A stretch of 64,000 nt of DNA from JBCFBK01 sp039679975 (GTDB taxonomy: Bacteria > Bacteroidota > Bacteroidia > Bacteroidales > Prolixibacteraceae): positions 11,488 to 75,487 of the forward strand of contig JBDKTZ010000135.1 in NCBI GenBank assembly GCA_039679975.1. The letters are read 5' to 3'. Each line of letters starts with the position of its first letter. Positions within the stretch are counted from its first letter, which is position 1. Both the position numbers and the translations under genes were made by a program. Below are positions 44,426 to 53,124 of this stretch, in pieces. The notes under the pieces were generated by a model. It was given only the letters and a program-made list of their open reading frames with translations. It searched no databases and was not told the origin of the DNA.

Positions 44426-45118
44426 ATGCTGACGAATATGATCGATTTCGGGATATTATCACATTCTCCGGTATTTGCCGGATTAACTGCAGAACGGCTG
44501 TCTTTGCTGTTTGAGCATGTCCTCTTTCAGATCCGACGGATTGACAAGAATGTCGTGGTGGCTTCGGCAGGAGATGAATGCACTCATCTGATCATCGTCA
44601 TGACGGGAGTTGTAAAAGGTGAAATGAACGATTATACGGGCAAAACGCTGAAGATTGAAAATATCGAGGCCCCGCGTCCTTTGGCTTCCGCCTTTCTGTT
44701 CGGTAAGACTAATCGTTTCCCTGTTACAGTCATTTCCAGCACTGAGGTCGAACTACTCTACATCCCGAGAGCCGAATTCCTGAAACTCCTGCAAAATGAC
44801 CAGCGCATTCTGATCAATTACCTGAATTCTATTTCGTCAAGGACTCAGTTCCTGTCGCAGAGAATCCGGTTCCTTTCCTTTAAAAGCATCCGTCAAAAGA
44901 TCGCCCATTATCTCCTCGACCTGGCAGGAGACCGTTTATCGGTCGTTGAATTACCCCTTTCACAGGAAGAACTGGCTGAATTTTTTGGTGTCACCCGTCC
45001 GGCTCTTGCCCGTTCGCTTGGGGAACTGAATCAGGAAGGAGTGATCCAGGTCCATCGCCGTACCATCAGAATCCTGGACAAGCAACAGATGAACAAGCTG
45101 CTGGCGGGTAACGGTTAA
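44426..45118 (+). CDS. Crp/Fnr-family transcriptional regulator
   Basis: 230 aa from ATG 44426 (44438 is a second option; an in-frame TTG at 44408 overlaps the operator and is rejected). N-terminal cyclic-nucleotide-binding-like beta roll (residues ~15-125), a dimer helix (DQRILINYLNSISSRTQFLS) and a C-terminal winged HTH (LPLSQEELAEFFGVTRPALA). No N-terminal cysteine cluster like FNR, so a haem (HcpR/Dnr-like) or other ligand is possible. Likely controls the divergent iron-sulfur gene and itself. Confidence 0.9.
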   Translation: MLTNMIDFGILSHSPVFAGLTAERLSLLFEHVLFQIRRIDKNVVVASAGDECTHLIIVMTGVVKGEMNDYTGKTLKIENIEAPRPLASAFLFGKTNRFPVTVISSTEVELLYIPRAEFLKLLQNDQRILINYLNSISSRTQFLSQRIRFLSFKSIRQKIAHYLLDLAGDRLSVVELPLSQEELAEFFGVTRPALARSLGELNQEGVIQVHRRTIRILDKQQMNKLLAGNG

Positions 45119-45258
45119 ATATAAAGCTCAAGACAGAAAGAACATGGGCACAGAGCAGGAAGTATGGCAGAAAGCAGACCAGACGCCGGAGCCATGGCCT
45201 TTACCTTGTGCGGCAAGCTTTTCGCAGTTTAATAAATTTACAATTTTATAATTTTACA

Positions 45259-46026
45259 ATGGAAGTACAGGATATTGGCCAAAAGTCATTTTTAAGATTT
45301 AAAAACCTCAATCAACTGGGGGTGTTTCATTTTACCACCACCAGGCAGGGATGGGGAAAGAACGGGTATGCGCGTTTTACCGGCGATAAAGCAGAAAGCT
45401 ATCAACCTTACCGGGAAGAACTGGCCCGGGCAATCGGAATCAGCCGGCAGCAGTTAATTTTTCCCCGCCAGGTTCATGGCCATCGTATTGTTGTTGTAAA
45501 TCACCCGGTCAGTTCCGAAATTGCAGGAACCGATGCATTGATAACCAACCGGCGGGGGATTTGTATTTGCGTACAAACTGCAGACTGCGTGCCCATTCTG
45601 ATCTATGATCCCCGCCAACAAGTAGTGGCTGCCGTCCATTCAGGTTGGCGCGGAACCGTGAGCAAGATCGTGGCAAAAACGATTCACCGCATGCAGTTGG
45701 AGTTTGACTGTGAACCGGAAGACCTGATCTCAGGTATCGGTCCGTCAATTCATCATCATGTTTATGAGGTTGGACAGGATGTCGTTGTTCAGGTCAGAGA
45801 TAATTTTCAGAATTTCAAAGAATTACTAAAACCATCAGTTCACGAAGGTAAAGCTTTTTTCGATTTATGGGGAGCCAATAAGACGCTCATGACTGAATCA
45901 GGAATGAAGGAGGAAAACATTGAGATCATGGGGATGTGCTCCTGGTCGCACGATTGGCTTTTCTATTCCGCCCGTCGCGACGGTGCGGCGACCGGACGTA
46001 TGGCGACCGGCATTATGCTGAAATAA
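45259..46026 (+). CDS. pgeF: YfiH/LACC1-family protein (polyphenol oxidase, purine phosphorylase)
   Basis: 255 aa from ATG 45259; the 17-codon upstream extension is AT-rich intergenic sequence. Family motifs: LIFPRQVHGHRI, QTADCVPILI (the zinc-binding Cys), VHSGWRGTVSKIV and GIGPSIHHHVYEVG. Members have been described as laccase-like, as peptidoglycan-editing PgeF, and in LACC1 as a purine nucleoside enzyme; which applies here is open. Followed 36 bp later by aspartokinase. Confidence 0.9.
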   Translation: MEVQDIGQKSFLRFKNLNQLGVFHFTTTRQGWGKNGYARFTGDKAESYQPYREELARAIGISRQQLIFPRQVHGHRIVVVNHPVSSEIAGTDALITNRRGICICVQTADCVPILIYDPRQQVVAAVHSGWRGTVSKIVAKTIHRMQLEFDCEPEDLISGIGPSIHHHVYEVGQDVVVQVRDNFQNFKELLKPSVHEGKAFFDLWGANKTLMTESGMKEENIEIMGMCSWSHDWLFYSARRDGAATGRMATGIMLK

Positions 46027-46061
46027 TTAATTTTGCAGCTTCATCACAAACCACGTCAATC

Positions 46062-47309
46062 ATGAAGGTATATAAATTTGGAGGCGCTTCTGTCAGTTCT
46101 GCCCAGGCCATCAAAAATGTGGCAGCCATCCTGAACTTATTCCCGGGAAAGAAAACCATTGTCATTTCAGCCATGGGAAACACGACTAATGAGCTTGAAA
46201 AACTGGTACGCGCTTATTATAAAAAAGAAAATAATGCTCACGATATCCTGTCATCCATAAAGGAATATCATCAGCAGGTCATGAATGACCTGGAATTGGC
46301 GGAAAAGAATTCAGTCAGGATAATTGAACTGTTCGAACAACTTGGAAAAAGGCTTTACCGCACTCCTTCCCTCCATTTTGACTACGAATATGATCAGATA
46401 GTCTGCTACGGAGAACTGATATCGACAGCTATCATTTCAGAGTTTTTGAATCAATGCGGATTAACAAACAAGTGGATCGATATCCGTGAAAGCCTGCGGA
46501 CTGATGAGACGTACCGGGAAGCTGTGGTTGACTGGAAATGGTCGGCTATGCTCATTAATAACAGCTTTAACTTTAATCAGGTCGGGCTGTATATCACTCA
46601 GGGGTTTATTGGTTCAACCACCACGAACCAAACAACAACCCTTGGACGTGAAGGTTCCGATTTTACCGCGGCTATCCTGGGAAATCTGTTGAATGCAGAA
46701 AGTGTCACGATCTGGAAAAACGTTCCCGGGGTACTGAATGCCGACCCGAACGACTTCCCTGAAACAGAAAAATTACCGGAATTATCGTATAAAGAAGCTA
46801 TTGAACTGGCTTATTCAGGTGCGAAGGTCATTCATCCTAAAACCATAAAGCCCCTGCGTAACAAGAACATTCCGCTGTATGTGAAACCCTTTGATTTTCC
46901 GGAACAGGAAGGGACCATTATCCACGAGGTTGATCATCAGCTTCATCTGGTGCCGATTTACATCATGAAAAAGAAGCAGGCCCTGATCACCCTTTCTCCA
47001 AACGATTTCTCTTTTATCGGGATCGATGTGTTATCGGAGGTGTTTACACTGTTCAGAAACCGCCGGGTCAAAGTGAACCTCATCCAGCAATCGGCCATCG
47101 ATCTTTCCTTGTGCGTCGATGAACCTGAAGTAGGACTGGAAGCCATGATCATGGAGTTACGCAAGGAATTCGATGTTCGCTACAATACCGGGCTCGTATT
47201 GGCGACCATTCGGTTTTACAATGCAGAAGCCATTTCCCGAATAAAAGATAATCACGAAGTTTTTATGGAACAAAAGAGCAGGAGAACGGCACGACTGGTT
47301 CTAAAATAA
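46062..47309 (+). CDS. lysC: Aspartokinase, monofunctional
   Basis: 415 aa from ATG 46062. It opens with the aspartokinase motif MKVYKFGGASVSS; GSTTTNQTTTLGREGSDFTA is the conserved substrate/ATP region, and GAKVIHPKTIKP follows. The C-terminal part is a divergent ACT regulatory region (KKQALITLSPNDFSFIG ...). Catalyses the first step of the Lys/Thr/Met pathway. No homoserine dehydrogenase fusion. Confidence 0.93.
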   Translation: MKVYKFGGASVSSAQAIKNVAAILNLFPGKKTIVISAMGNTTNELEKLVRAYYKKENNAHDILSSIKEYHQQVMNDLELAEKNSVRIIELFEQLGKRLYRTPSLHFDYEYDQIVCYGELISTAIISEFLNQCGLTNKWIDIRESLRTDETYREAVVDWKWSAMLINNSFNFNQVGLYITQGFIGSTTTNQTTTLGREGSDFTAAILGNLLNAESVTIWKNVPGVLNADPNDFPETEKLPELSYKEAIELAYSGAKVIHPKTIKPLRNKNIPLYVKPFDFPEQEGTIIHEVDHQLHLVPIYIMKKKQALITLSPNDFSFIGIDVLSEVFTLFRNRRVKVNLIQQSAIDLSLCVDEPEVGLEAMIMELRKEFDVRYNTGLVLATIRFYNAEAISRIKDNHEVFMEQKSRRTARLVLK

Positions 47310-47317
47310 GTAAGGAG

Positions 47318-47325
47318 TAAATTTG
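47318..47325 (+). promoter_or_regulatory. Possible -7 element upstream of the HlyD gene
   Basis: TAAATTTG (TAnnTTTG) 9 nt after the aspartokinase stop and about 100 nt before the HlyD ATG. Supports the downstream start over the TTG at 47323. Confidence 0.4.
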
Positions 47326-47424
47326 TCTTTGCAAAAATATCTCGTTTCACCTAATTGTCGTACCTTTATCAGGATTCCGGTTGACAACCAGAAAGAACCG
47401 GTTCAAATCCCAATACAATTTCTG

Positions 47425-48726
47425 ATGAATATGCAACGCCGAAAAAAGAAAAAGAACAAACTGTTACCTTACCTGATCGTTTCGTTTGTCGTCATCATTA
47501 TCCTTTTAGTGATTGGTAAATCAAAAGGGTGGTTTGGAAAAGACTTTGAATTGAATGTCACTGTCGAAAAAGTCAAAAGCCATACAATCACCGAGATGAT
47601 TACTGCCAACGGAAAAATCGAACCTGAAACGGAAGTGAAGATCAGTCCGGATGTTTCGGGCGAAATTATTAATCTCCAGGTGAAAGAAGGAGATGAAGTA
47701 GCCAACGGCCAATTGCTGATGATCATCAAACCGGATATCTATATCCAGGCAGTGAACCGTGCCAAAGCGTCCTTGAATTCATCCAAAGCCCGTCTGTCAC
47801 AGGCGCAAGCCCGCCTCATTGAGAATAAGTTATCGTTCGATCGGTCCAAAACGCTTTTTGATCAGACAGCCATCGCGCAGTCCGATTTTGAAGCTGCCGA
47901 AGCCTCTTTTAAGGTAGCCCAGGCCGAAGTAGCCGCTGCCGAATTTGCCGTTAAATCAGATGAAGCGTCGGTTGCCGAGGCAGAAGAACAACTGATCAAA
48001 ACCAAGATTTACGCTCCGATGAGCGGTATCGTTTCGCGATTGAATGTTGAACAGGGAGAACGTGTGGTGGGTACGAACATGTATGCGGGAACAGAAATGA
48101 TGGTCATTGCCAATCTCGACAAAATGGAAGTGAAAGTGGAAGTTAATGAAAACGATATTGTAAAGGTTTCTCCAGGTGATACGGCCCTGGTTGAGGTGGA
48201 TGCTTATCTGAACCGCAAATTCAAAAGTCTGGTCACCGAAATCGCCAATTCGGCCAATACCATTGGTACATCAACCGATCAGGTAACTACCTTCAACGTC
48301 AAAGTACTGCTGCTGAAATCGTCTTATCAGGATCTGATCGACAGTACCCAAAACCGCTTCCCGTTCCGTCCGGGAATGTCGGCCACCGTCGATATCCAAA
48401 CCGAAACGCGCGACAGCGTCATCTCTGTGCCGATCCAGGCTGTAACCACCCGCGTGATCAACGAAAATCTGAAGGACACAACCGGTATCAAAGGAAAGGC
48501 AGACGAACAGGAAAAGCAGGAAGTGGTATTTATTGTAAAAAATAACCGCGCATGGAAGCAACCTGTAAAGACCGGTATTCAGGACAACATGAATATCGAG
48601 ATCCTGCAAGGGCTGAAGGAAGGCGATGAAGTAATTACCGGCCCGTTCAATCTGGTAAGCAAAACACTGAAAGACAGCACGCTGGTGAAAGTTGTAGATG
48701 AAAAGGAATTATATAAAGCAAAATAA
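47425..48726 (+). CDS. HlyD/RND-type periplasmic adaptor, orphan
   Basis: 433 aa from ATG 47425 (47431 also possible). Basic N-terminus, one membrane helix (LLPYLIVSFVVIIILLVI), then the lipoyl/barrel-sandwich domain split around an extended coiled coil rich in Ala/Glu (residues ~110-200, AKASLNSSKARLSQAQARLI), second lipoyl half KTKIYAPMSGIVSRLNVEQGE and a membrane-proximal domain at the end. Longer than the MacA-like adaptor of this window. No ABC, RND or TolC gene is adjacent, so its partner is elsewhere. A hairpin follows the stop. Confidence 0.9.
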   Translation: MNMQRRKKKKNKLLPYLIVSFVVIIILLVIGKSKGWFGKDFELNVTVEKVKSHTITEMITANGKIEPETEVKISPDVSGEIINLQVKEGDEVANGQLLMIIKPDIYIQAVNRAKASLNSSKARLSQAQARLIENKLSFDRSKTLFDQTAIAQSDFEAAEASFKVAQAEVAAAEFAVKSDEASVAEAEEQLIKTKIYAPMSGIVSRLNVEQGERVVGTNMYAGTEMMVIANLDKMEVKVEVNENDIVKVSPGDTALVEVDAYLNRKFKSLVTEIANSANTIGTSTDQVTTFNVKVLLLKSSYQDLIDSTQNRFPFRPGMSATVDIQTETRDSVISVPIQAVTTRVINENLKDTTGIKGKADEQEKQEVVFIVKNNRAWKQPVKTGIQDNMNIEILQGLKEGDEVITGPFNLVSKTLKDSTLVKVVDEKELYKAK

Positions 48727-48732
48727 ACTAAG

Positions 48733-48766
48733 CGGGAAAACTGTCAGTTCCGGTTTTCCCGGATCT
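48733..48766 (+). terminator. Probable terminator between convergent genes
   Basis: 9-bp perfect stem CGGGAAAAC/GTTTTCCCG with an 11-nt loop followed by GATCTTTTA. Confidence 0.65.
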
Positions 48767-48767
48767 T

Positions 48768-49928
48768 TTACTGAGGCCGTTTAAATTCTTTCCAGAAGTT
48801 TTCCACGTAAGGGCCGTCTTCGAAATAATCCCTCCCGGATATTTCAGCTGGTTGTCGCTGCATTTCCAACGCATTAGCTTTTCTTCGGTACGTAATTGTT
48901 TCGTCCTGAAGGTTTGTATAGGTTTTATCGCAATCCAGGTAGTTCACTGCGTATTTACCTTCCTTATTTTTATAAATTGCTGTAAAATGATAGCTGACCT
49001 GTTGTTGTCCTTTATCATCGGTAAAGAGTGAACGGTTCTGACTGCTGTTTCTTGAGGCTCCAATCATACATTCATTTCGAATAATCGCATAATCACTCTT
49101 CAGAATATAGATTTTACCATCCATCCGGGTGGCATAGTAATCGCCGCTGTGAGCCAGATCAGGCTTACTGTTTTTATATGAAATGATCCATACCGAATCC
49201 CCGTTGTAACGACTCATGCCTTCCAGGTTCAGATCATAATCGTTCAGTAATTCTTCGTTGAGTATCGTGTTCGATAAGCGAACCAGATCCATCTCCAGCA
49301 ATTCGTCCAAACCTGTCTGTGCAGCGCTGAACGATGTTGATTCAACGTTTTTTTTCACCTGGGTAAACCGATAATGCCGGTTCTGGTATGCATCTGTTAC
49401 GGAAGGACTGTCATAACCTGTTTTATCGTACAACTCCACGATTGCTTCACGGTTTAAAATACTGCTGTCATTCACCTGCTTATCCTCCTGGTAATGGAAT
49501 TTTATTCCAACCGGTCCATCCTGGTAATTTTGGGGAACCTTTTGAATGGCAGTCCTGATAATACGAAACAGAACCCGCGACCGGGCTTCCACGTCTATCC
49601 CTTCAATGCTGTACGTTTGTTCGGCAAGAGGGATCCTCACAAACTCCTGTCCGAACAAGTCGTTCAGGAGCAAAGTGACATTCTGGTAACCAACTGCCGA
49701 AACAAACAACTTACCACCAAAAAACTCTTCCGGAATCTTGAGCTCAAAAAACCCGTCTGCATCGCTGGCAGTACCGTAAAAAGTACCTTCAACACCGATA
49801 TTTGTATACCCGATCCCCTGCTGCGTGGAGGCATCGACAATGCGTCCCTTCAGGTTTTTTGGCTGGGCTAAAACAAAAACCGGCAACAGCAATAAAAGAA
49901 AAAATATGACCTTCTTCATGTTTTTCAC
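48768..49928 (-). CDS. Secreted protein with CarboxypepD_reg-like domain
   Basis: 386 aa. Signal peptide (MKKVIFFLLLLLPVFVLAQ; the ATG at 49919 is as likely as that at 49928). Residues ~23-110 form a carboxypeptidase-regulatory-like beta sandwich (KNLKGRIVDASTQQGIGYTN, FELKIPEEFFG, VSAVGYQNVTLLLND), as found at the N-terminus of TonB-dependent receptors. The rest is a beta-rich domain without recognised family, possibly DUF5686-like in flavour. Not a SusC receptor: no barrel or plug. Function unknown. Confidence 0.8.
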   Translation of the reverse strand: MKNMKKVIFFLLLLLPVFVLAQPKNLKGRIVDASTQQGIGYTNIGVEGTFYGTASDADGFFELKIPEEFFGGKLFVSAVGYQNVTLLLNDLFGQEFVRIPLAEQTYSIEGIDVEARSRVLFRIIRTAIQKVPQNYQDGPVGIKFHYQEDKQVNDSSILNREAIVELYDKTGYDSPSVTDAYQNRHYRFTQVKKNVESTSFSAAQTGLDELLEMDLVRLSNTILNEELLNDYDLNLEGMSRYNGDSVWIISYKNSKPDLAHSGDYYATRMDGKIYILKSDYAIIRNECMIGASRNSSQNRSLFTDDKGQQQVSYHFTAIYKNKEGKYAVNYLDCDKTYTNLQDETITYRRKANALEMQRQPAEISGRDYFEDGPYVENFWKEFKRPQ

Positions 49929-50100
49929 TTTTTAAGGTAAAAGTTTTTCCCTACATTAGTTCCCCATTCTTAAAACGACAGGGGACGCAAAAAATTATGA
50001 ACAAAATAACATATCCCTTTCAGAAACGTTATTACTAGCAAATGCCTAACTTAAAAAAATAATTGGAAAATTACAGCGATTTAAATTTAAAAAAATACAT

Positions 50101-50757
50101 ATGCAAACGAGCCGATTAATTATTATGACCATCATATGTGCACTAAGCTTCTCTTCATGTGTGTTAAAGAAAAAATTCGTCGAAATGGAGTCCTCAAAAT
50201 TGAGAGCAGAAGAACGGGTGCGCGAATTAACCAGTGAGAATGAAGCCCAGGCAAGCCGGATTGAAGAAATGATCGCCGAATTTGAGAAAATGAAACAGGA
50301 ACTTTTGGGAAGCAATGCTCAGAAAGATGAGATGATCGGCAAACTGAACGGACAAATCAACCTGCTGAACTCAAATGTGAAGGAGAAAGACGCGACCATA
50401 GAAGAAAAACTATACGCCTTTGAATATGAAAAACGGCGTACGGCAGAAGAACTGGAGATAAGCAAGAATGCGCAGACTTCCCTCCAGAACAAAAATACCA
50501 GCCTGGCGCAGGAACTCAGCGCAACGAAAAATGAACTTGCTGAGCTGCGCTTTAACCAGCAACGTCAAAACGATGACGCGAAAAGGGTTAATGAACAGAT
50601 CAGATTAAAAGATCAAAAATTTGATGAACAGAGCGCAGTGTTGCTTAAGCTTCAGGAGGAAACCGACAAATTGAAGGCACAGATCAAGGAGAAGGATCAA
50701 ATCATCGAACGGCTGACCAATAACGTCAATCTTCTGAAAAAGGAATTAAGTAAATAA
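50101..50757 (+). CDS. Lipoprotein with long coiled coil
   Basis: 218 aa. Lipoprotein signal ending FSSC (Cys20), followed by KKKFVEMESSKLRAEERVRE and an almost unbroken coiled coil to the end (residues 25-217), rich in Glu, Lys and Gln with heptad-like spacing. The SSC-x-K-K-K start resembles the stalk of Bacteroidota OmpA-like lipoproteins, but the peptidoglycan-binding OmpA domain is missing and the stop is clean. A spacer or scaffold role in the envelope is inference. Confidence 0.78.
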   Translation: MQTSRLIIMTIICALSFSSCVLKKKFVEMESSKLRAEERVRELTSENEAQASRIEEMIAEFEKMKQELLGSNAQKDEMIGKLNGQINLLNSNVKEKDATIEEKLYAFEYEKRRTAEELEISKNAQTSLQNKNTSLAQELSATKNELAELRFNQQRQNDDAKRVNEQIRLKDQKFDEQSAVLLKLQEETDKLKAQIKEKDQIIERLTNNVNLLKKELSK

Positions 50758-50831
50758 CAAAACTTCAGTACCGAGATCATTTGATTCTCCCCTCCGTCAT
50801 CAGTACAAAGATGCAGCCAGTCCGTGTTTTA

Positions 50832-52166
50832 TTAATGGATCTCCGGTAAACTGATCCCCTTAATTTTCCGGTAAAGATCAAGTGCATAGAGATCGGTCAT
50901 TCCGGAAACAAAATCGATGACCGACTGGATTTTTCCATACATTCCCTGCTCATCTGCTTTGTATTGTTCGGGCATTAGCGACAATAAACGGCGTGAAAAT
51001 CCGGCTTTAGGTGAAAGAACTGCTCCTATAAATTCATCAAGCAGGGTTCCCAGTATCTTAAAACCAGTCATTTCGATCTCGACGACCGTACGGTCATTAT
51101 AGATCCTGTCAACCGACAAAAGATCGATTTCTCCCATTGCCACCTGCGAAAGACTGGTGATATCTTTTATTAAGGGGCGCTGAAAAACTCCTCCCATTAT
51201 GGCCTCTTCCTCTTCTGCAAATACTTCAATACATTCATGTACCAGTTTATTGATCACTCCGGCGCGAAGAAACGAGATTCGTTCATTGGGATCAGTGACC
51301 ATCCTGAATACCTTGCCGATCTTATCAAGTGCATCCTTATCCTCAACCGGATCATAAAAATTAAGGAATAGCCGGGAAGTTGTTTCATAATCGATGATCT
51401 TCAGTTTATGGGCATCTTCCAGATCCATGATCCGGTAACAAATGTCATCGGCTGCCTCTACCAGGAAGACCAACGGATGTCTTACAAACATAAGCGGCTT
51501 ATCGTGCACCTGTAAAAGATCCAGCGTCTTTGCTATTTTAGAAAAAAGCTGCTTCTCGGATTGAAAAAATCCAAATTTCGATTTATCAACGCCGTACGAT
51601 TCATAGGGGTACTTCACGATGGAAGCCAGGGTGGTATAGGTTAGCGCGAACCCTCCTTCCCGCCGTCCGCGGAATTGATGACTTAACAGCCTGAGTGCAT
51701 TGGCATTCCCGTCAAAAAAAATAAAATCAGTCCATTCTTCCGGCTTTAACAGCACCTCTAGGCTTCTCCCGTTGCCTGTTTTAAAAAAGGTTGATATGGC
51801 CTCTTCACCTGCATGCCCAAAAGGCGGATTACCCATGTCATGCGCCAGGCAACCCGCCGAAACGACAGCGCCCAACTCACTGATCAAAGGGTTCCGCACT
51901 CCCTTTTCGGTCAACCTTTCAGAGAGGATGTTTCCCAGCGACCGTCCCACGCTGGCCACCTCCAAACTGTGTGTCAACCGGTTATGGACAAAAATACTCC
52001 CGGGGAGCGGAAACACCTGGGTCTTGTTCTGCATCCGTCTGAACGGAGATGAAAAGATGATCCGGTCGTAATCACGCTGAAACTGAGTACGGTTAAATAA
52101 TTCAATCTCGGTCACGGCAGAACCGGCTCCTAACCGTCGCGTTGATATTAATTGATTCCAATTCAT
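50832..52166 (-). CDS. dgt: dGTP triphosphohydrolase family protein
   Basis: 444 aa from the ATG at 52166. HD-domain enzyme: FRRMQNKTQVFPL near the N-terminus, NRLTHSLEVASVGR, AHDMGNPPFGHAGEEAI (HD metal motif) and VEAADDICYRIMDLEDA. It releases triphosphate from dGTP or other dNTPs, and also limits foreign DNA in some bacteria. Length agrees with the Bacteroidota type. The gene follows the 57-bp repeat pair and the metallopeptidase gene on the same strand. Confidence 0.92.
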   Translation of the reverse strand: MNWNQLISTRRLGAGSAVTEIELFNRTQFQRDYDRIIFSSPFRRMQNKTQVFPLPGSIFVHNRLTHSLEVASVGRSLGNILSERLTEKGVRNPLISELGAVVSAGCLAHDMGNPPFGHAGEEAISTFFKTGNGRSLEVLLKPEEWTDFIFFDGNANALRLLSHQFRGRREGGFALTYTTLASIVKYPYESYGVDKSKFGFFQSEKQLFSKIAKTLDLLQVHDKPLMFVRHPLVFLVEAADDICYRIMDLEDAHKLKIIDYETTSRLFLNFYDPVEDKDALDKIGKVFRMVTDPNERISFLRAGVINKLVHECIEVFAEEEEAIMGGVFQRPLIKDITSLSQVAMGEIDLLSVDRIYNDRTVVEIEMTGFKILGTLLDEFIGAVLSPKAGFSRRLLSLMPEQYKADEQGMYGKIQSVIDFVSGMTDLYALDLYRKIKGISLPEIH

Positions 52167-52256
52167 CTTAGTTGCATTATCTGGTATTTCTAAAATCAAA
52201 CGATCGTGTCTTTTAGTTGGTTCATTTCATTAGTCGTTTCGTCTTCGACAGATGTT

Positions 52257-52371
52257 TCTTTCGCTCGACAATGTCCAGACAAGTCTGGCATTGTTCTCGC
52301 TCAATCGAAACATTCTCACGCTCGGCAAATCCCAAATAAATTTGGATTTGCTCTCACTCAATCGAAACGTT
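52257..52371. repeat. Two-unit 57-bp repeat with compensated hairpins
   Basis: Two units with identical layout: CGCTCG, a 13-nt arm, AA, a 12-nt arm, TCTC-x-CTCAATCGAAAC-x-TTC. Hairpin 1 spans 52268-52294 and hairpin 2 spans 52325-52351. Both have 6 bp, one bulged base at arm position 7, 6 bp. Five of twelve base pairs differ between units and all five stay paired; the flanks are nearly identical. It lies between the metallopeptidase and dgt genes and touches the metallopeptidase stop codon. Confidence 0.85.
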
Positions 52372-53087
52372 CAGAAAATATCCACATGATACTTTTTAAG
52401 CTCTCTGTCCAGTTTTCCGGCTCCCGGACAGAACTGCTCCAGCAGATGCCAGAACTGCGGCCCGTGATTCTTTTCCCGGATATGAGCCAGTTCATGATAT
52501 AATACGTAATCAATCAGCCGGTCAGGCAATCGCATCAAATGAAGGTTCAAATTGATATTATTTACAGAAGAGCAACTTCCCCAACGACTTTTCACATGTT
52601 TTACATACACGTTTTCAACCCGCAGATCACAAATTTTGGCTAACTCGCTTAACCTTCGCGGCAAATAGATCCTGGCTTCCTGCCGCATTATCTGAACGAT
52701 CACGCGTCTTATAAACTGCTGAATTGCAGGATTTTGATAATCATACTTCTGCGGAATATTAAGCTGTACCATCCCGTTTCCGACCATTGCTGAAACTTTC
52801 GAATGTTCAACCCGTATGATTTTAAACAAATGAAACTTTGTTTTAAAACAGGTCTCCGAAGTGAAAATAGTTAAACCAGCTTTTATATCTTGTTGTTGTT
52901 TTAGTATCCAATCCGATTTGGATTTTACAAAATCGAGTGCTTTTTGTTCAGAACCAAAAGAGGGCATGGAAATCTGAACCTTACCATCAGGGCTTACCCT
53001 AAGGCGGATTCGGTGTGAACGGCTGTTTTTTTTGATCAGGACGAGTCCTACAGGTTCAACTTGATAATATTTATCGGTAGTCGTCAT
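52371..53087 (-). CDS. YgjP/SprT-like zinc metallopeptidase (DUF45)
   Basis: 238 aa from ATG 53087; an upstream 48-codon extension overlaps the divergent gene and has no family similarity. The metallopeptidase signature YHELAHIREKNHGPQFW (H-E-x-x-H plus a downstream His) lies at about residues 200-216, with VKHVKSRWGSCSSVNNINLN before it, typical of YgjP/M48-like DUF45 proteins. Often linked to restriction systems as an accessory, but no such genes are here. Substrate unknown. Confidence 0.9.
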   Translation of the reverse strand: MTTTDKYYQVEPVGLVLIKKNSRSHRIRLRVSPDGKVQISMPSFGSEQKALDFVKSKSDWILKQQQDIKAGLTIFTSETCFKTKFHLFKIIRVEHSKVSAMVGNGMVQLNIPQKYDYQNPAIQQFIRRVIVQIMRQEARIYLPRRLSELAKICDLRVENVYVKHVKSRWGSCSSVNNINLNLHLMRLPDRLIDYVLYHELAHIREKNHGPQFWHLLEQFCPGAGKLDRELKKYHVDIF

Positions 53088-53124
53088 CGTTGACGAAGAT
53101 AACGAATCTAATAAAACTAAAGAT

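Noticed and set aside
45936..46061. N-terminal extension of aspartokinase
   Set aside because: It overlaps the end of the pgeF-like gene in another frame and has no family similarity; the family start MKVYKFGGASV is at 46062.
52257..52371. Possible CRISPR array (repeated GTTTCGATTGAG on the minus strand)
   Set aside because: Only two units, and the 'spacers' are themselves hairpins with shared architecture rather than unrelated sequences; no cas genes.
52206..52502. 98-codon frame on the plus strand over the repeat pair
   Set aside because: It encodes only the translated repeats and then runs antisense into the metallopeptidase gene; hairpin compensation shows the DNA/RNA structure, not the peptide, is maintained.
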